From the NCBI GenBank assembly GCA_910592205.1, contig CAJVPJ010000463.1, positions 1 to 24,412 of the forward strand: 24,412 nucleotides of DNA, in the 5' to 3' direction. Shown here piece after piece: positions 1 to 10,175 of this stretch (position 1 is its first letter; every line of letters begins with the position of its first letter). A program made the translations under genes and the position numbers. The notes under the pieces are model-generated. The model searched no databases and was not told the DNA's origin. It was given only the letters and a program-made list of their open reading frames with translations. The DNA is from Paraglomus occultum. Taxonomy: Eukaryota; Glomeromycota; Glomeromycetes; Paraglomerales; Paraglomeraceae.

Positions 1-127
1 TAGTACGTAGTACAGGCCTTGAAAAGGTACAGTACAGCACTTATATTACGGTCTGTACTGTACCAAAAGTTAGTACGTATGGATAATTGAAATAGTACAG
101 TACAGAATTTCGAACGGTACAGTACAG
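1..127. repeat. GTACAG-rich repeat cluster, cut by the window edge
   Basis: The 12-mer GGTACAGTACAG occurs at 26-37 and 116-127. It occurs inverted as CTGTACTGTACC at 53-64, and as AGTACAGTACAG at 94-105. The 26-37 and 53-64 copies form perfect 12-bp arms around a 15-base loop. TAGTACGTA also occurs at 1-9 and 71-79. This is a dispersed or palindromic repeat of the AT-rich intergenic type, not a gene. The left end lies outside the window, so its full size is unknown. Confidence 0.75.
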
Positions 128-1708
128 AAGTTCAGGATACCGCTTTTTGACATGGATGCTTTGTCTTTAGTATGACGTTTTTTGGAAGACATAATTATAA
201 AGAGCAAGCGCGTATAATAGAAGGAAACAAAATAGCAAAATGCTTTTGAAAGCTTAGATCTTTATTTATATTGTAGATGTTGATGGATGATTCTGATTAG
301 TTAATTCCTATAACGAACTTTGTTATATCGCTAAAGTAAATGAATTTTATTATGCATGGTCTATTAAATATTTCGTTATAAGCCATCTTCGTTAAAGTGA
401 GAGCTCGTTAAAGTAAACTTCACTGTGTATGTGTACATCACAAGAATAACACGGCTAAGATGGTAGTGACATTGTAAGTACTGTATTAAACTTGATAATT
501 CTATAAATTTTGGAAACTCTTGTATTATGCAATATAATATCAGTAGCTATGATACTTTGGTTAGCAAATACGTAGAGAATCTAGTTAACAAAAAAAATAA
601 TCGATGAATTGCATTCAAGGTATTCAATTCAGTTCTCTAATTAAGACGATGGTTGGCAATCTTTGCCTGCTAGATCGCTTAATAGATCAACCATTACTGG
701 AATATTGAACACCCTTTATACATGTGGATGGTCTATGGCATATAACTAAATATTCATTATTAATAAATGTGTCGTTTGTATTAGCGTGCATACATGCAAG
801 CATTTCAAGAACTCGAAATAATAATAAGGGAGAAAGGCAAACTATATTCATACACTATACTACAAGATCCGGCATACAACTATTAATATGTTCCTTAAAT
901 TTTGTGCAAAGTAACTCGATTTTAAATGCTTATAGTAAAAAGATATTAATATTAGACAAGAAAAGTGTGCTTGCTGCTATAAGCGGTTTTCCTACTGTTG
1001 TGGCATTAACTACGTGACGTCGTCGAACATAATTTTATTGGGTCCGCCAAATCAAATTATAGTTGTCAGATCACATGATATATTCCCAAAATTTATACTA
1101 ATATGACATTGCCTATGATTGATAAATGTCGCAATGTTAGGTAAATAAATACTAGAAAACCTAAAACAACAAATTTATTATTAGGCATTCAGAGTAAGCA
1201 AAATATGTACAAGTTAGAAATTGTACAACGTTCGGGTTCAAAAAACTAACTTGAGTGGTAAAATAATTTACTTAAAATCAAACAAAGCTCAGATACAAAT
1301 GTTAAACGTATAATTATGAAAACAATATACAAACAAAAAATAATAAAAACAAAAAACATTTGAGCAAAAGTGTATTAAATTCTCTATAGACCTAAAAGTA
1401 TCTCTGCAAACAAGTTTATCCAGTAAACTGTAACAACAACAATTTTATCATTCCTTGATTAACAAAGCATATCGTATTTTCTTGAATTTTTCAAAGTACT
1501 GTCTAATATTGAATTAGATTAAACCAGACAACAAACAAAATGTAAACATAACATCGTATGAATGTGATAAGAACCGTTCGAATGCCTAAAATATTACGCC
1601 AAATTTACATTAATTATTGTGTCAAAACATTCGTTACTATGTTCGGTCGTAGACATTAAAAGTTGACTTACATCAGACTTAGCGAAACATATGCTTGCGC
1701 AAAAGTAC
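128..1708. other. Gene-poor AT-rich stretch
   Basis: No coding region is supported here. A 97-codon open frame on the plus strand (724-1017) has no recognisable domain and biased composition, so I do not call it. Short motifs such as CGTTAAAGT recur around 389-419 and could be worn transposon ends, but no boundary can be set. The right part is presumably the 3' untranslated region of the minus-strand peptide gene at 1709-1870. Confidence 0.5.
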
Positions 1709-1870
1709 TTAAACAGGAGTGTAAGCAGCAGCTGTTGTAGTAGTGATACTAGGTGTTACATCTTTTTCCGCAAAGGTCTTGCAACAAAAGCCACCGGGTA
1801 GCGCTTCGCTGTTGGGTACGGCTGCAAGCGTAATCAACAAGACAAATGCGACAATAATTTTTTTCATCAT
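1709..1870 (-). CDS. Small secreted peptide, 53 aa, single exon
   Basis: The minus-strand frame starts at the ATG 1870-1868 and stops with TAA at 1711-1709. The N-terminus is a textbook secretion signal: two Met, two Lys (MMKK), a hydrophobic core (residues 5-18, IIVAFVLLITLAAV), then a small-residue site SEA near 21-23, where cleavage is likely. The mature part would be about 30 residues: LPGGFCCK near its start with an adjacent Cys pair, an acidic/basic stretch FAEKD, and a Thr/Ala-rich tail ending TPV. A TATA-like box lies about 100 bp upstream. No family is recognised. In a mycorrhizal fungus such a peptide could be an effector or a processed signal, but only secretion is supported by the sequence. 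The first of two adjacent Met codons was chosen. Confidence 0.75.
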   Translation of the reverse strand: MMKKIIVAFVLLITLAAVPNSEALPGGFCCKTFAEKDVTPSITTTTAAAYTPV

Positions 1871-1967
1871 GTTTGCGAAGATAGTTTATAAGAGTAGGTA
1901 AAATTTTTCGGTTGCAAATGTAATTGAATAACGTATTTTAATTCCTCAGAGCAAACAAAACCGCTCG

Positions 1968-1975
1968 CTTTTATA
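1968..1975 (-). promoter_or_regulatory. TATA-like box of the secreted peptide gene
   Basis: Read on the minus strand this is TATAAAAG, about 98 bp upstream of the ATG at 1870. It is the best match to a TATA box in the upstream region. A second TATAAAC at 1884-1890 is too close to the ATG to be a likely core promoter. Confidence 0.45.
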
Positions 1976-3141
1976 ATAAAAACGGTTACACCTCCAAGAC
2001 ATATTGTAAACTTTAGCCTAACTTTCTAAAACCTTATTTCCGAAACAGTTAAATTACATAATTAAAAAAATCAATCAAGTAATAATTAGGCGTAATGAAA
2101 TAAGCCTAATCATGTGTGAAGATTAATTAAACCCTTTTTTTTTGCACACGGACTGCCGACCCTTTTAGTTACACATTTAAAACATCAATGGCATTGAAAA
2201 ATATGTGTGTACAAGTCAAATTTGATTAGTCCCAACTCTGAGTTTCGGGATTTTTATTCAGCGCACATGGGTGACCCCTAATTTACTGTGCTGCTTAATC
2301 CCAACTTTGAGGTTACAAACTTTTATGTAAAGTAGATATTATGTAAAGCCTTGCCTTAAATTTTTATCCTGTTATTCCGTATTAGTATGTATAGATTCCC
2401 TGCACTTATTTACTGCTCATTTATTGATATTATTGATCTCGATCACTCTTTTTTAAGTGTTATTCGATAATAACAATTACCCGAAAACTACATAGTCGAT
2501 ATTTTAAAAAATGACATGCGAAATGTTTTGATAATTTATCCTAGTAATTTATTGTCTTGAAATACTCCTTAACCTTAGTCGTCCATAAGGTTAGTCTAAT
2601 GAATCAACCAATAACCGCACCAATCGGCGAAAGTGCCAAATTTGGATCACCGATGTGGATTGCGATTTCTTTACAAATAGAATCTAACCAACTAAATAAT
2701 GATTATACATAAGTACCTCTAAGGTTTCTTCTGCTGTAATATTTGTTTTGCCGCTTGTAACAGTGTGTCGTTATGCTTCTGTTGCGATACCAATGTGACA
2801 TAAAATGTTTCATCGTCACATTAATATTAATTGCTCGGATCTAAATTATGGCGCGCAAATGAATATCCATGCCGAAATTTTACAGTGTTGTTCGAAATGA
2901 ATATTTTCTAATATTAAAACTTAAAATACAATAAATAGAAAAAAGGACACAATTTTTTCGCTGGTGACAGGGAAAAAAGCTTGGACGTAAATTTCTAATT
3001 AAAAAATTTTGACTGCAAAGCTCCATAGACTTTTTGTAACTTTTATTTTTATATTCTATTCGTATTTATGTGTGTTTGCATTCGCACAATTTGTTTGCCG
3101 AGATCTGTTGCATGTTAATTTGAATAGTATGTGCAAGGTCA

Positions 3142-3243
3142 ACCCCAATAAACTGAAACCCCGATAAACCGAAAACCCCGTTTGACCAAACTTTTTTTGA
3201 AATCCGCATTTTTGCCTATTAAAATTACCCCGATAAACCAAAA
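3142..3243. repeat. Three copies of an ACCCCGATAAACC motif
   Basis: ACCCCAATAAACTGAA (3142-3157), ACCCCGATAAACCGAAA (3158-3174) and ACCCCGATAAACCAAAA (3227-3243) are near-identical. The first two are head-to-tail; the third is about 50 bases further on. The pattern resembles subterminal repeats of a worn DNA transposon or MITE, but no matching inverted end was found nearby, so the identity is inference. Confidence 0.5.
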
Positions 3244-4905
3244 TTACTATTAAACTTCCAAGTTGAAACAATAAATGAAATCATCGTTTCTTATAATTGC
3301 GATAATCAATATCGACTGACTTGCACTAATAACTCGGTGATTACATTCAAATTGGGATGTTGGTCCTAACGCTAATTATGAAGCTGTGTTTGTAAACTTT
3401 GTTCATATAAGAAAATGCATAATTTGCGTGTGAACACAATAACAGACGCATGACCTGCGAAATTTTAGTGGTGTTACTAGAGTAGTTGTGAAAAGTTCAG
3501 TCGATTAAATCCAATTACAATGTTTTTATAATTATGATTGACGTATACGTTGTTTTAAATTGCGTACGATTATACTTGACGATTGGTAATAAAATTTAAC
3601 ATGCGTATGAATCATGATTGTAGTCATTGCCAGTGAAACTTTCAGAAACGTAGCTCTTGCTGTTCTGGAGATATTTGCGCTTTTGTGAATCCATATCGGG
3701 ATGGGAAAGCTAAGCGCTAGTGAAAACAAGCCAAATTGAATATTTTATGTTAATCGCTTCTATTTCAGATAATTATCCTGCTGGGAAATCTGATATGTAC
3801 TCCCAAAATAAGTATAGGAGCGAGTAGATCAATCGAAACTTGCAAAACATTCTGTAAACGTTCTTGGCACGCGTATAAATTTCGAATAGCACATCATAAA
3901 GTTTCCTTAAAACTGTCTTTCTTGGTTTTCGTAGGCTTTTTAGTCAAAATGTATTTTCCTTTTAATATTTGCGTCTTCTTGGAGTTCGAGGTGTTGGCGA
4001 ACCTGGTAAATAAATGCACAAATCTTAATATAAGTAGTCGCTTCGATATACAGTAGAAATAAGTAAACCTCGATGTACACTGTAGCGATTTTTTGAGATA
4101 GTGAAATCTTCGACTTTCAACTGTACATTGTTTGAACCATAAAAAGTTTTTCCCCTTTCTGCACGCCATGACTTAAAATAAATCGTTCGACAATAATGTC
4201 AAGGCAGTTTTTGAAATAATGCTTGAGGTGATTTCAATACTACAGTGTGTGGTTAACGTGAGATAAAATTTTAATGTTATGGCATTATCTATCGAATACG
4301 CTTCTATAACATTGATCCATTTTAAGGCTTGAAGATAAATATCGCACAGAGTGCTGACGTACAATATCTTAAACTTATGGTCAAGAAATTAACCAGAAAG
4401 ATGACTTTGAATTCCGGAACCAACTCTTTATGCCTTAAAAAATTTTAGAAACTGAATAAAATGCCGGATAGTTTATCAATGGTTTGTAATGATTATTCTT
4501 CTACGACACGAGAGTGTGAGTAAAAATCACCGCCATGTCAAATGATGAATACGTTAGCTATCGTCACGTGGATGCAAATACAATAAATAAACACCGATTG
4601 TGAATAATGCTTGCGTTATTAAAAACGTTAGCGATGATGACTCTGGAAGGCGATAGCGTAATGAATGTAACTCGTCATATCATTGTGAAGATATGTTTTA
4701 TACAATAGCGACAGTACTCCTATTGGCAAATGCAATCGTATATTCTAATAACAATGCTAGAACTGACACGTTTATTGACTACTGTACAATCTAATGATCA
4801 TATTTTTTACACATGAATTAAATATATAAAAATCAATAATTAAATGCAGTAAGTATGCTAAAACGCAAAAATGGTAGTACTTTTACCGACACGCTATATA
4901 TTAAC

Positions 4906-6784
4906 TCACATCAACGCAGTACCAAACAACTCATCAACACTCATTCTAAAACATCTATTCTCACGTTGCGTCGCTTCCGTTCTTATATTAGCCCAAGTCA
5001 CCGAAAACGCCTCAACTTCTTCAGTTACAAAATCCCCTTGATATTGTAACGGATTTGTATAATCCCTTTGATAACAAATACCTCTCTTCTTATTGCTCAT
5101 GCACAGGTCACCTCTCCCAAAACACGGTCCCCCATGGTTAAAGCAAACCGCCCTATTTACGTTCTCTACTTTTCTTAGACACGCATATCGGTTACCCGAG
5201 AACGAGAATATAAATGCGTTGGCCGTTGATCTGTAGTGTTTTCCATTATTCGAGCAAGACGACCATGGGAGAGGATTGTATCCACCGAGTATAGTCTGTG
5301 ATCCAAATACTTTATATACGACGATGGTTCCCGGATGAGACCCACACAGAGTCCGAAAGGTACTTGGATCGAACCCATCTTCGCTTGCACGTAACAACAA
5401 TTGCATTCCTTTTGGATATAGACCCGCCATTGAAGCATCAGATACATGCTGAATCCACGATATCACTTGTTGGAATTGTGCCCTCGTGAGAATTCTCGAT
5501 CGGTTTGACATTGATCCACTCATCGGTGATTGATATCGTGACAGAAATTGAATCTGCGAATTGTATAATTGCGGAGATGATGGGCGAAGACTTATAAAGT
5601 AAGAAAGTAAAACCTCATCCATATCTGGTGGGATTAATTCCTTGTATGGTATTCGAACGTGCAATTCGTATTCCTGTGGGGTCATCTGAATTGGGAGGGA
5701 AAACGTATAACGTGAGGTTAAAAAAATTTTATTTTTAACAATAGGGTGATTTCTCGTCTTTGTCGTTCATACACACCTCCTCAAATCTGACAAATTCCAA
5801 AAACGGCTTTACTAAATCTTTCATCCGTTCGAGCACCTCATCACTCCACGATCGTGGATCGCGTGAAATCTGCTTCCCAAGGTTTTTGCGTTTATCTGAA
5901 TTGCATCTAGGTGACATATGCTTTTGAAGTTCGCTTGAATGTTCGTTTACACATTCTCTCTCGCGATTCTCTGCCATTATCGCAACATCTCTTTCCGTCG
6001 TATCAGCTTCATTCTCTCCTCGACTAACGTTCTTTCTTGCCCATGTTATAACGCATTTCCAAATCTTTCTCCTTTCCACTTTCAACTTATCATTCTGTAT
6101 CACGTCCATCAATATTTCCTCTTCTAAATTTCCCAAGTCTTCACTATCAAATAAGATTGTCGGGTTCGCGACAATGGACGCATATATGTGTTCACGAAGA
6201 ATGGAGAACGAATTGGTTCGTGCCGAGAGCGACAGAATCGATACAGCATGTCTGAGAAGGACATCAGAGTGATGATCGATCAAGTAGGTTTCGACGTCAT
6301 GGAGCGGCGCAAAGAGAAGTAATTCGTCGAGAGAAACAATAAGGGAAAGAAGAGTTGTGGGTTGTTGCTGGCTGAGAGAAAGAGTCCCGGTATAAATGTA
6401 TCTGGAAGCAGAGCCATAAAGAAATGAAAAACGCGATTGTTAATATTCGGTAATTTTAATCAATTTATAATTCTATCAAGTCTGATACTACCTTTAAATT
6501 CATATGATCGCTTTCGAATTTCTTATTTACCTTAAAATCAATTTAAATACATCCGGATCAACGTTTGGTTTGCTAAAGATGTAATATCCGCCCTGTTTTT
6601 TTGCCCACCTCGACGATAAAGCTGTTTTAAAATACAACGACCTCGCGCGAAGTATTACCGAATGTGCAGCAAACCGTCTCAATGTGCTGCCAGTACCCAC
6701 TTCTATTATGACATTGTAGTCGTCCAACTCGTCAAGGAGTCGGTTGAAAGATTGGGATAGGTCTTCAAAATACGTTAGCAACAT
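4906..6784 (-). CDS. BTB-BACK-TLDc domain protein, 552 aa, 3 exons
   Basis: Exons on the minus strand are 6784-6531, 6401-5777 and 5685-4906. The introns are 129 bp (GTAAAT...CCAG) and 91 bp (GTGTGT...TCAG), and every junction keeps frame. The BTB domain is at about residues 10-120, with LLDELDDYNVIIEVG and AAHSVILRARSLYF. A BACK region covers about 130-293 and ends in FVRFEE. The TLDc domain is at about 356-525, with LLLRASEDGFDPSTFR, ILGGYNPLPW and CFGRGDL. BTB-BACK proteins are typically adaptors for Cullin-3 ubiquitin ligases, and TLDc domains are linked to oxidative-stress protection and V-ATPase binding. The substrate is unknown. Compared with the sister gene at 8537-10052 it has a charged insertion of roughly 60 residues inside BACK, an extra intron, and a ~28-residue tail after TLDc. 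The start matches the family's usual N-terminus. Confidence 0.9.
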
Positions 6785-7275
6785 TTCTTTTTCTGGCTAT
6801 CTTCCAGTCAGCGCTCCTCATTGCGTCCAATATCATCGGTATTTAACTGTTCTCAGCTTAATGCGTTCGTGGTCATCTGAAATGTGACATAAGCTTCTTG
6901 GCAATCTTGGCTTGCTTGGGTAATCGAAAATTTTTTTACCTGTGTAACAATTTGACCCTGATTATCATTAAACTCTTGATTGGAAAAACATTCTCGGTGC
7001 CGATCGTGGGAGATTGATCGAGTAATGCTTTTACACGAGTTGTGAAAATGCATGACGACATGCAGAAAAGTAATTTGCATTGTACGTATTATACGATAGG
7101 TTGGAATTAGTCAAAAATCTTGTTCGCTTCCCGGTATATTATCATTTAGGATAGAATAAACAATTGCCCCTTGTTATTTTTTTTCACTTTCAAATATTAA
7201 CAAATTAAACCAGGTTGTGTCAATGGGGATATTTATTAAGCCCATGAGTCTGCGAGGTGTCCTCTCATCGTAATT
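6785..7275. other. Divergent intergenic region between a BTB gene and a hypothetical gene
   Basis: This 491-bp stretch should hold the promoters of the minus-strand BTB gene (ATG at 6784) and of the plus-strand frame at 7276. A 75-codon minus frame (6853-7080) has no recognisable domain and is not called. No clear TATA box or repeat was seen. Confidence 0.5.
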
Positions 7276-8139
7276 ATGCAAATCAGGACGACTTATCCTT
7301 GCGAAGAGAGCGAGAACGATGAAAATCAAGAAGAAACCGACCGTATTAGTGTGGAAGAATCAGATGACTATGTCCGCCTTCACTTCATCTCAACTATGCA
7401 AATTTATCCTTGCGAAGAGAGCGAGAATGATGGAAATAAAGAAGAAACCGATTGTGTTAGTGTGGAAGAATCAGATGACTATGTCAATCTTCTCACGAAT
7501 CCAAATCCTTCCTCCTCATCCAGTTCATCTGCAGTCCCCGTCCATTCCAGACACACGGTCGACGCTTGCTGCGAACCGATTATAGAACATCTTCAGACTA
7601 ACTACAAAGCTGAAAAAGTATTCCTAATATTCAGAACCAATGCTAAACTGTATAGTCTGTCGCCTGAGAACAGTTTGAGCGGCGGGTTGCTAGTCGGGGA
7701 TAGAATGAGAGAGGGAAACCGAGGAAGGAACGAAAGAAATCCCGGACAAAGTGCAGAGGGAAAAGGGAAGGAGAGAGACACGGAAGAGCAAACGTCCTGG
7801 CTTATCGCCTACCCGATGATTATTCACCGTGATAATATGGTTCAGGATTTGCAGCCAATAGATAAATGTCAAAGCAATGACAACGAAAAAGATGATGACA
7901 TAGATTTCACTTCCTGCTTACCCATAGACATCTGTTCAATTATGACAGGATCCCTCACGCTTTTAGTTTCCTACGTCTCATTTATCGTGCCACTGGCTCT
8001 GGTACCGCTCGAGATTTTTATGGTGCAAACACGTGAACGTGAAGAGTACGACGACGACAGTGTTCAACGAGACGTTCCCTTGGTTTTAATATATTTAGAT
8101 ACTGGTGTGATTCCTATTTTTTTTATACCGAGAGATTGA
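7276..8139 (+). CDS. Hypothetical acidic protein with N-terminal duplication and one membrane segment, 287 aa
   Basis: This is a single open frame of 287 codons. Two 27-residue acidic blocks lie at 7-33 and 44-70. Each begins YPCEESEND and ends SVEESDDYV, and 23 of 27 residues are identical. A run of seven Ser follows near residues 79-85. A polar Arg/Gly/Glu-rich stretch comes next (about 140-172), then another acidic patch near 200-208. A hydrophobic segment at about 221-250 (GSLTLLVSYVSFIVPLALVP) could be a transmembrane helix. The C-terminus is short and includes EEYDDDS. No family is recognised. The frame may be only part of a spliced gene, because nothing proves the first ATG. A consistent AATAAA at 8205 supports transcription on this strand. 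Confidence 0.5.
   Translation: MQIRTTYPCEESENDENQEETDRISVEESDDYVRLHFISTMQIYPCEESENDGNKEETDCVSVEESDDYVNLLTNPNPSSSSSSSAVPVHSRHTVDACCEPIIEHLQTNYKAEKVFLIFRTNAKLYSLSPENSLSGGLLVGDRMREGNRGRNERNPGQSAEGKGKERDTEEQTSWLIAYPMIIHRDNMVQDLQPIDKCQSNDNEKDDDIDFTSCLPIDICSIMTGSLTLLVSYVSFIVPLALVPLEIFMVQTREREEYDDDSVQRDVPLVLIYLDTGVIPIFFIPRD
7294..7485 (+). repeat. Direct duplication of an 81-bp coding block
   Basis: Copies at 7294-7374 and 7405-7485 are offset by 111 bp (37 codons), so they stay in frame. Both encode YPCEESEND...SVEESDDYV. The similarity continues upstream through the ATGCAAAT at the start of each copy (7276 and 7396), so the duplicated unit included the putative start codon and its context. Confidence 0.85.
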
Positions 8140-8536
8140 AAAAGAGAATGAAACAGGGTGATGATGGACATTAATATATAATATATAGACAATAATACTT
8201 GTTAAATAAACTGAATTATTTGCTATAAGTAAATTCAACACTTTCCGTATGGCCAAGTTCCACAAGCATGTTTTTGATATGATAGCATTCTGTTGGTCAC
8301 CGAATGTATATTCATTTTGTTACTATTAATAACAACGCAGCAAAGAAGTGTCGATGATAATGAACAAGTCGACCTAAGATGACTGTATTAGGTAATAATG
8401 ATAAAAAATAATACTAATACTGACTTTCCCAATTAAGACGTAAACTACATCGCCAAAAGGTCTCGTGATTGTAGACCCCTTACTATTTTACCACCCTTTC
8501 TCCCAGCATTTAAATTGGTTTTTCCGTCAGTACAGG
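8140..8536. other. 3' flank of the hypothetical gene and promoter side of BTB gene 2
   Basis: Only the AATAAA at 8205-8210 is noteworthy. An in-frame upstream ATG at 8465 could lengthen the BTB protein by 24 residues, but those residues do not resemble the family N-terminus. No other gene is visible. Confidence 0.5.
8205..8210 (+). terminator. Candidate polyadenylation signal AATAAA
   Basis: AATAAA lies 66 bp after the stop of the hypothetical plus-strand gene ending at 8139, in an AT-rich context. Its position is suitable for 3' end formation of that transcript. Confidence 0.4.
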
Positions 8537-10052
8537 ATGTCTCTCGAATTCCTGCCAACGTTATCTCGCGATTTAGTAAATCTCCTCGATGATGCAGAAG
8601 ATTACAATGTCATTGTACATACAGGCGAAGAACCGAATGCGAAGTCGTTCAAAGCCCATTCCAATATATTGAGAGCTAGGTCACCGTATTTCAAACGGGC
8701 TTTATCAAATGAATGGGTTGTGAAAGAGAACAATGTTATAATTTACAAGAAGCCAAATATTTCGCCTGTTGTATTTGAAATAATTCTTAGGTAATTGGAT
8801 ATCTCCATTGAATGTTGAATGTGCTTTAGCAACAATGAAAAACGACAGATATTCAAGAATCGCACACGTATCATATCTCACTATTTACATTTCTGTTAGA
8901 TACATATATAGTGGTAAAATTCCAATCGAACATCAAAATATGACGGACGTTCTTGAGTTGCTCGTGGCGGCAGACGAACTCATGCTGGAGGAACTACTGA
9001 CCTGCGTCCAAAATTACTTAATCGAAAACCAATCACAATGGCTTCATGACAACTTTTCTCAAGTCATTCACACAGTTTTCCATCTTCAAGCATGCAAAAT
9101 GCTTCAAGATCACTTTATATACAATATCTGCCGAGATGCACAATTATTTTTTACCTCTTCTGAATTTACATCCGTTGAAGAAGATATACTGCTGGCACTT
9201 TTGAAACGAGATGATCTTGATATGGAAGAGATACAAATATGGGATTATGTAGTGAAATGGGGTCGAGCGCAAACTCCCACTCTAAATGAAGATATTTCAG
9301 AATGGACTGTTGCAGACTTTGAAATGTTAGAGAAAACAGTACACAAGTGCATCTCTTATATTCGTTTTTATGAAATTTCACCTTCTGATTTTTATGACAA
9401 AATCCGACCATACAAGCCAATTATACCTCATGATTTGTATGAGAATCTCGTCCGGTCTCATTACAAACCAAATGAATCCCAGCAAACTTGTCATATGCTC
9501 CCTCCTCGTTTAGCATGTATAGATTCTAACATCATAAACTCTGAACATGTTGCTCTAATTAATTGCTGGATAGACGGGGAGAATCAAAAGCCAGCTTTAT
9601 ATCGTAAGCCTCGCTATCGATTCAAACTTCTCTATCGCGGTACTCGAGATGGATTCTCCCCAGTCGAATTTCGACGTAAATGCAATAACACTGGAGCTAA
9701 CGTAATAGTGGTAAAGTTAGAATCAACAGGTGAGATCATCGGAGGATATAATCCTATCGGATGGTCTAATAGAGGCAAGTATGCTTATTCAGAGAGCAGC
9801 TTCATATTCAACCTGGATGATGGAACTGGCTATGACAATATTCGATTGTCGCGTGTTGACACGAAAATGAGTCAGTCGGCAATATTCGATTTGGAGATTT
9901 ACGGACCCAATTTTGGAAGAGGAGATTTGGTCATTTACGAGAACTGTAAATTGTGTTGCTGCCGGAAAAGCACTACCTACGAACATGAGATAATTGATCC
10001 TGGAGATTATGCATTGGCCGAATTCGAAGTGTTTCAAGTTATCACCAAATGA
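8537..10052 (+). CDS. BTB-BACK-TLDc domain protein, 468 aa, 2 exons
   Basis: Exons are 8537-8790 and 8900-10052. The 109-bp intron runs from GTAATT to TGTTAG and splits an Arg codon (ILR/YIYSG). The BTB domain is at about residues 10-125 (DYNVIVHTGEE, FKAHSNILRARSPYFKRAL, YIYSGKIPIE, LLVAADELMLEEL). BACK is at about 132-245, ending IRFYEISPSDFYDKIRPYK. TLDc is at about 293-468 (LLYRGTRDGFSPVEFRRKC, VIVVKLESTGEIIGGYNPIGW, FGRGDL, EFEVFQV). The role is probably that of a Cullin-3 type adaptor with a TLDc sensor domain. The Met at 8537 was chosen over 8465 because MSLEFLPTLSRDLVNLLDD fits the family start. Exon 1 is exactly as long (254 nt) as that of the divergent sister gene. The gene converges on ERG8. 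Confidence 0.93.
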
Positions 10053-10134
10053 AACGTTAAGTTTCGGATGGCATTTTCCTATTTCGTATTTGTGAACTGA
10101 CGTTCAATAATTACCATAACTTAGATTCTTCTTA

Positions 10135-10140
10135 AATAAA
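10135..10140 (+). terminator. Candidate polyadenylation signal AATAAA for BTB gene 2
   Basis: AATAAA occurs 82 bp after the stop at 10052 and only 36 bp before the stop codon of the convergent ERG8 gene. Transcripts from the two strands therefore probably overlap at their 3' ends. Confidence 0.5.
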
Positions 10141-10175
10141 ATATACATTAGATTCGACTTTGTGACTCAAGGCCC

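Larger units (their letters stand above)
1871..4905. other. Long intergenic stretch without supported genes
   Basis: About 3 kb separate the secreted peptide gene from the first BTB gene. Several frames of 60-90 codons exist (for example 3056-3271, 3532-3729 and 3894-4169, all minus), but none shows a domain, a signal peptide or convincing splice partners. The region holds the 17-mer cluster at 3142-3243. It also holds two similar 11-mers, TCCCAACTCTG near 2229 and TCCCAACTTTG near 2300. A TTTATT at 4771-4776 is a candidate minus-strand polyadenylation signal (AATAAA) for the BTB gene. Confidence 0.5.

Noticed and set aside
724-1017. 97-codon plus-strand open frame
   Set aside because: No domain, no signal peptide and no splice partners; composition fits random AT-rich DNA.
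3949-4060. Short plus-strand frame MYFPFNICVF... after a TATAAAT at 3866
   Set aside because: It has no signal peptide end, no conserved feature, and the TATA-like match is expected by chance in this composition.
5366-5376. GGATCGAACCC, which reads GGGTTCGATCC on the minus strand and resembles a tRNA B box
   Set aside because: It lies inside the TLDc coding exon (DGFDPSTF), and no cloverleaf or A box surrounds it.
8465-8536. Upstream in-frame ATG extending BTB gene 2 by 24 residues
   Set aside because: The family N-terminus begins at the second Met (8537), and the sister gene starts at the equivalent place.
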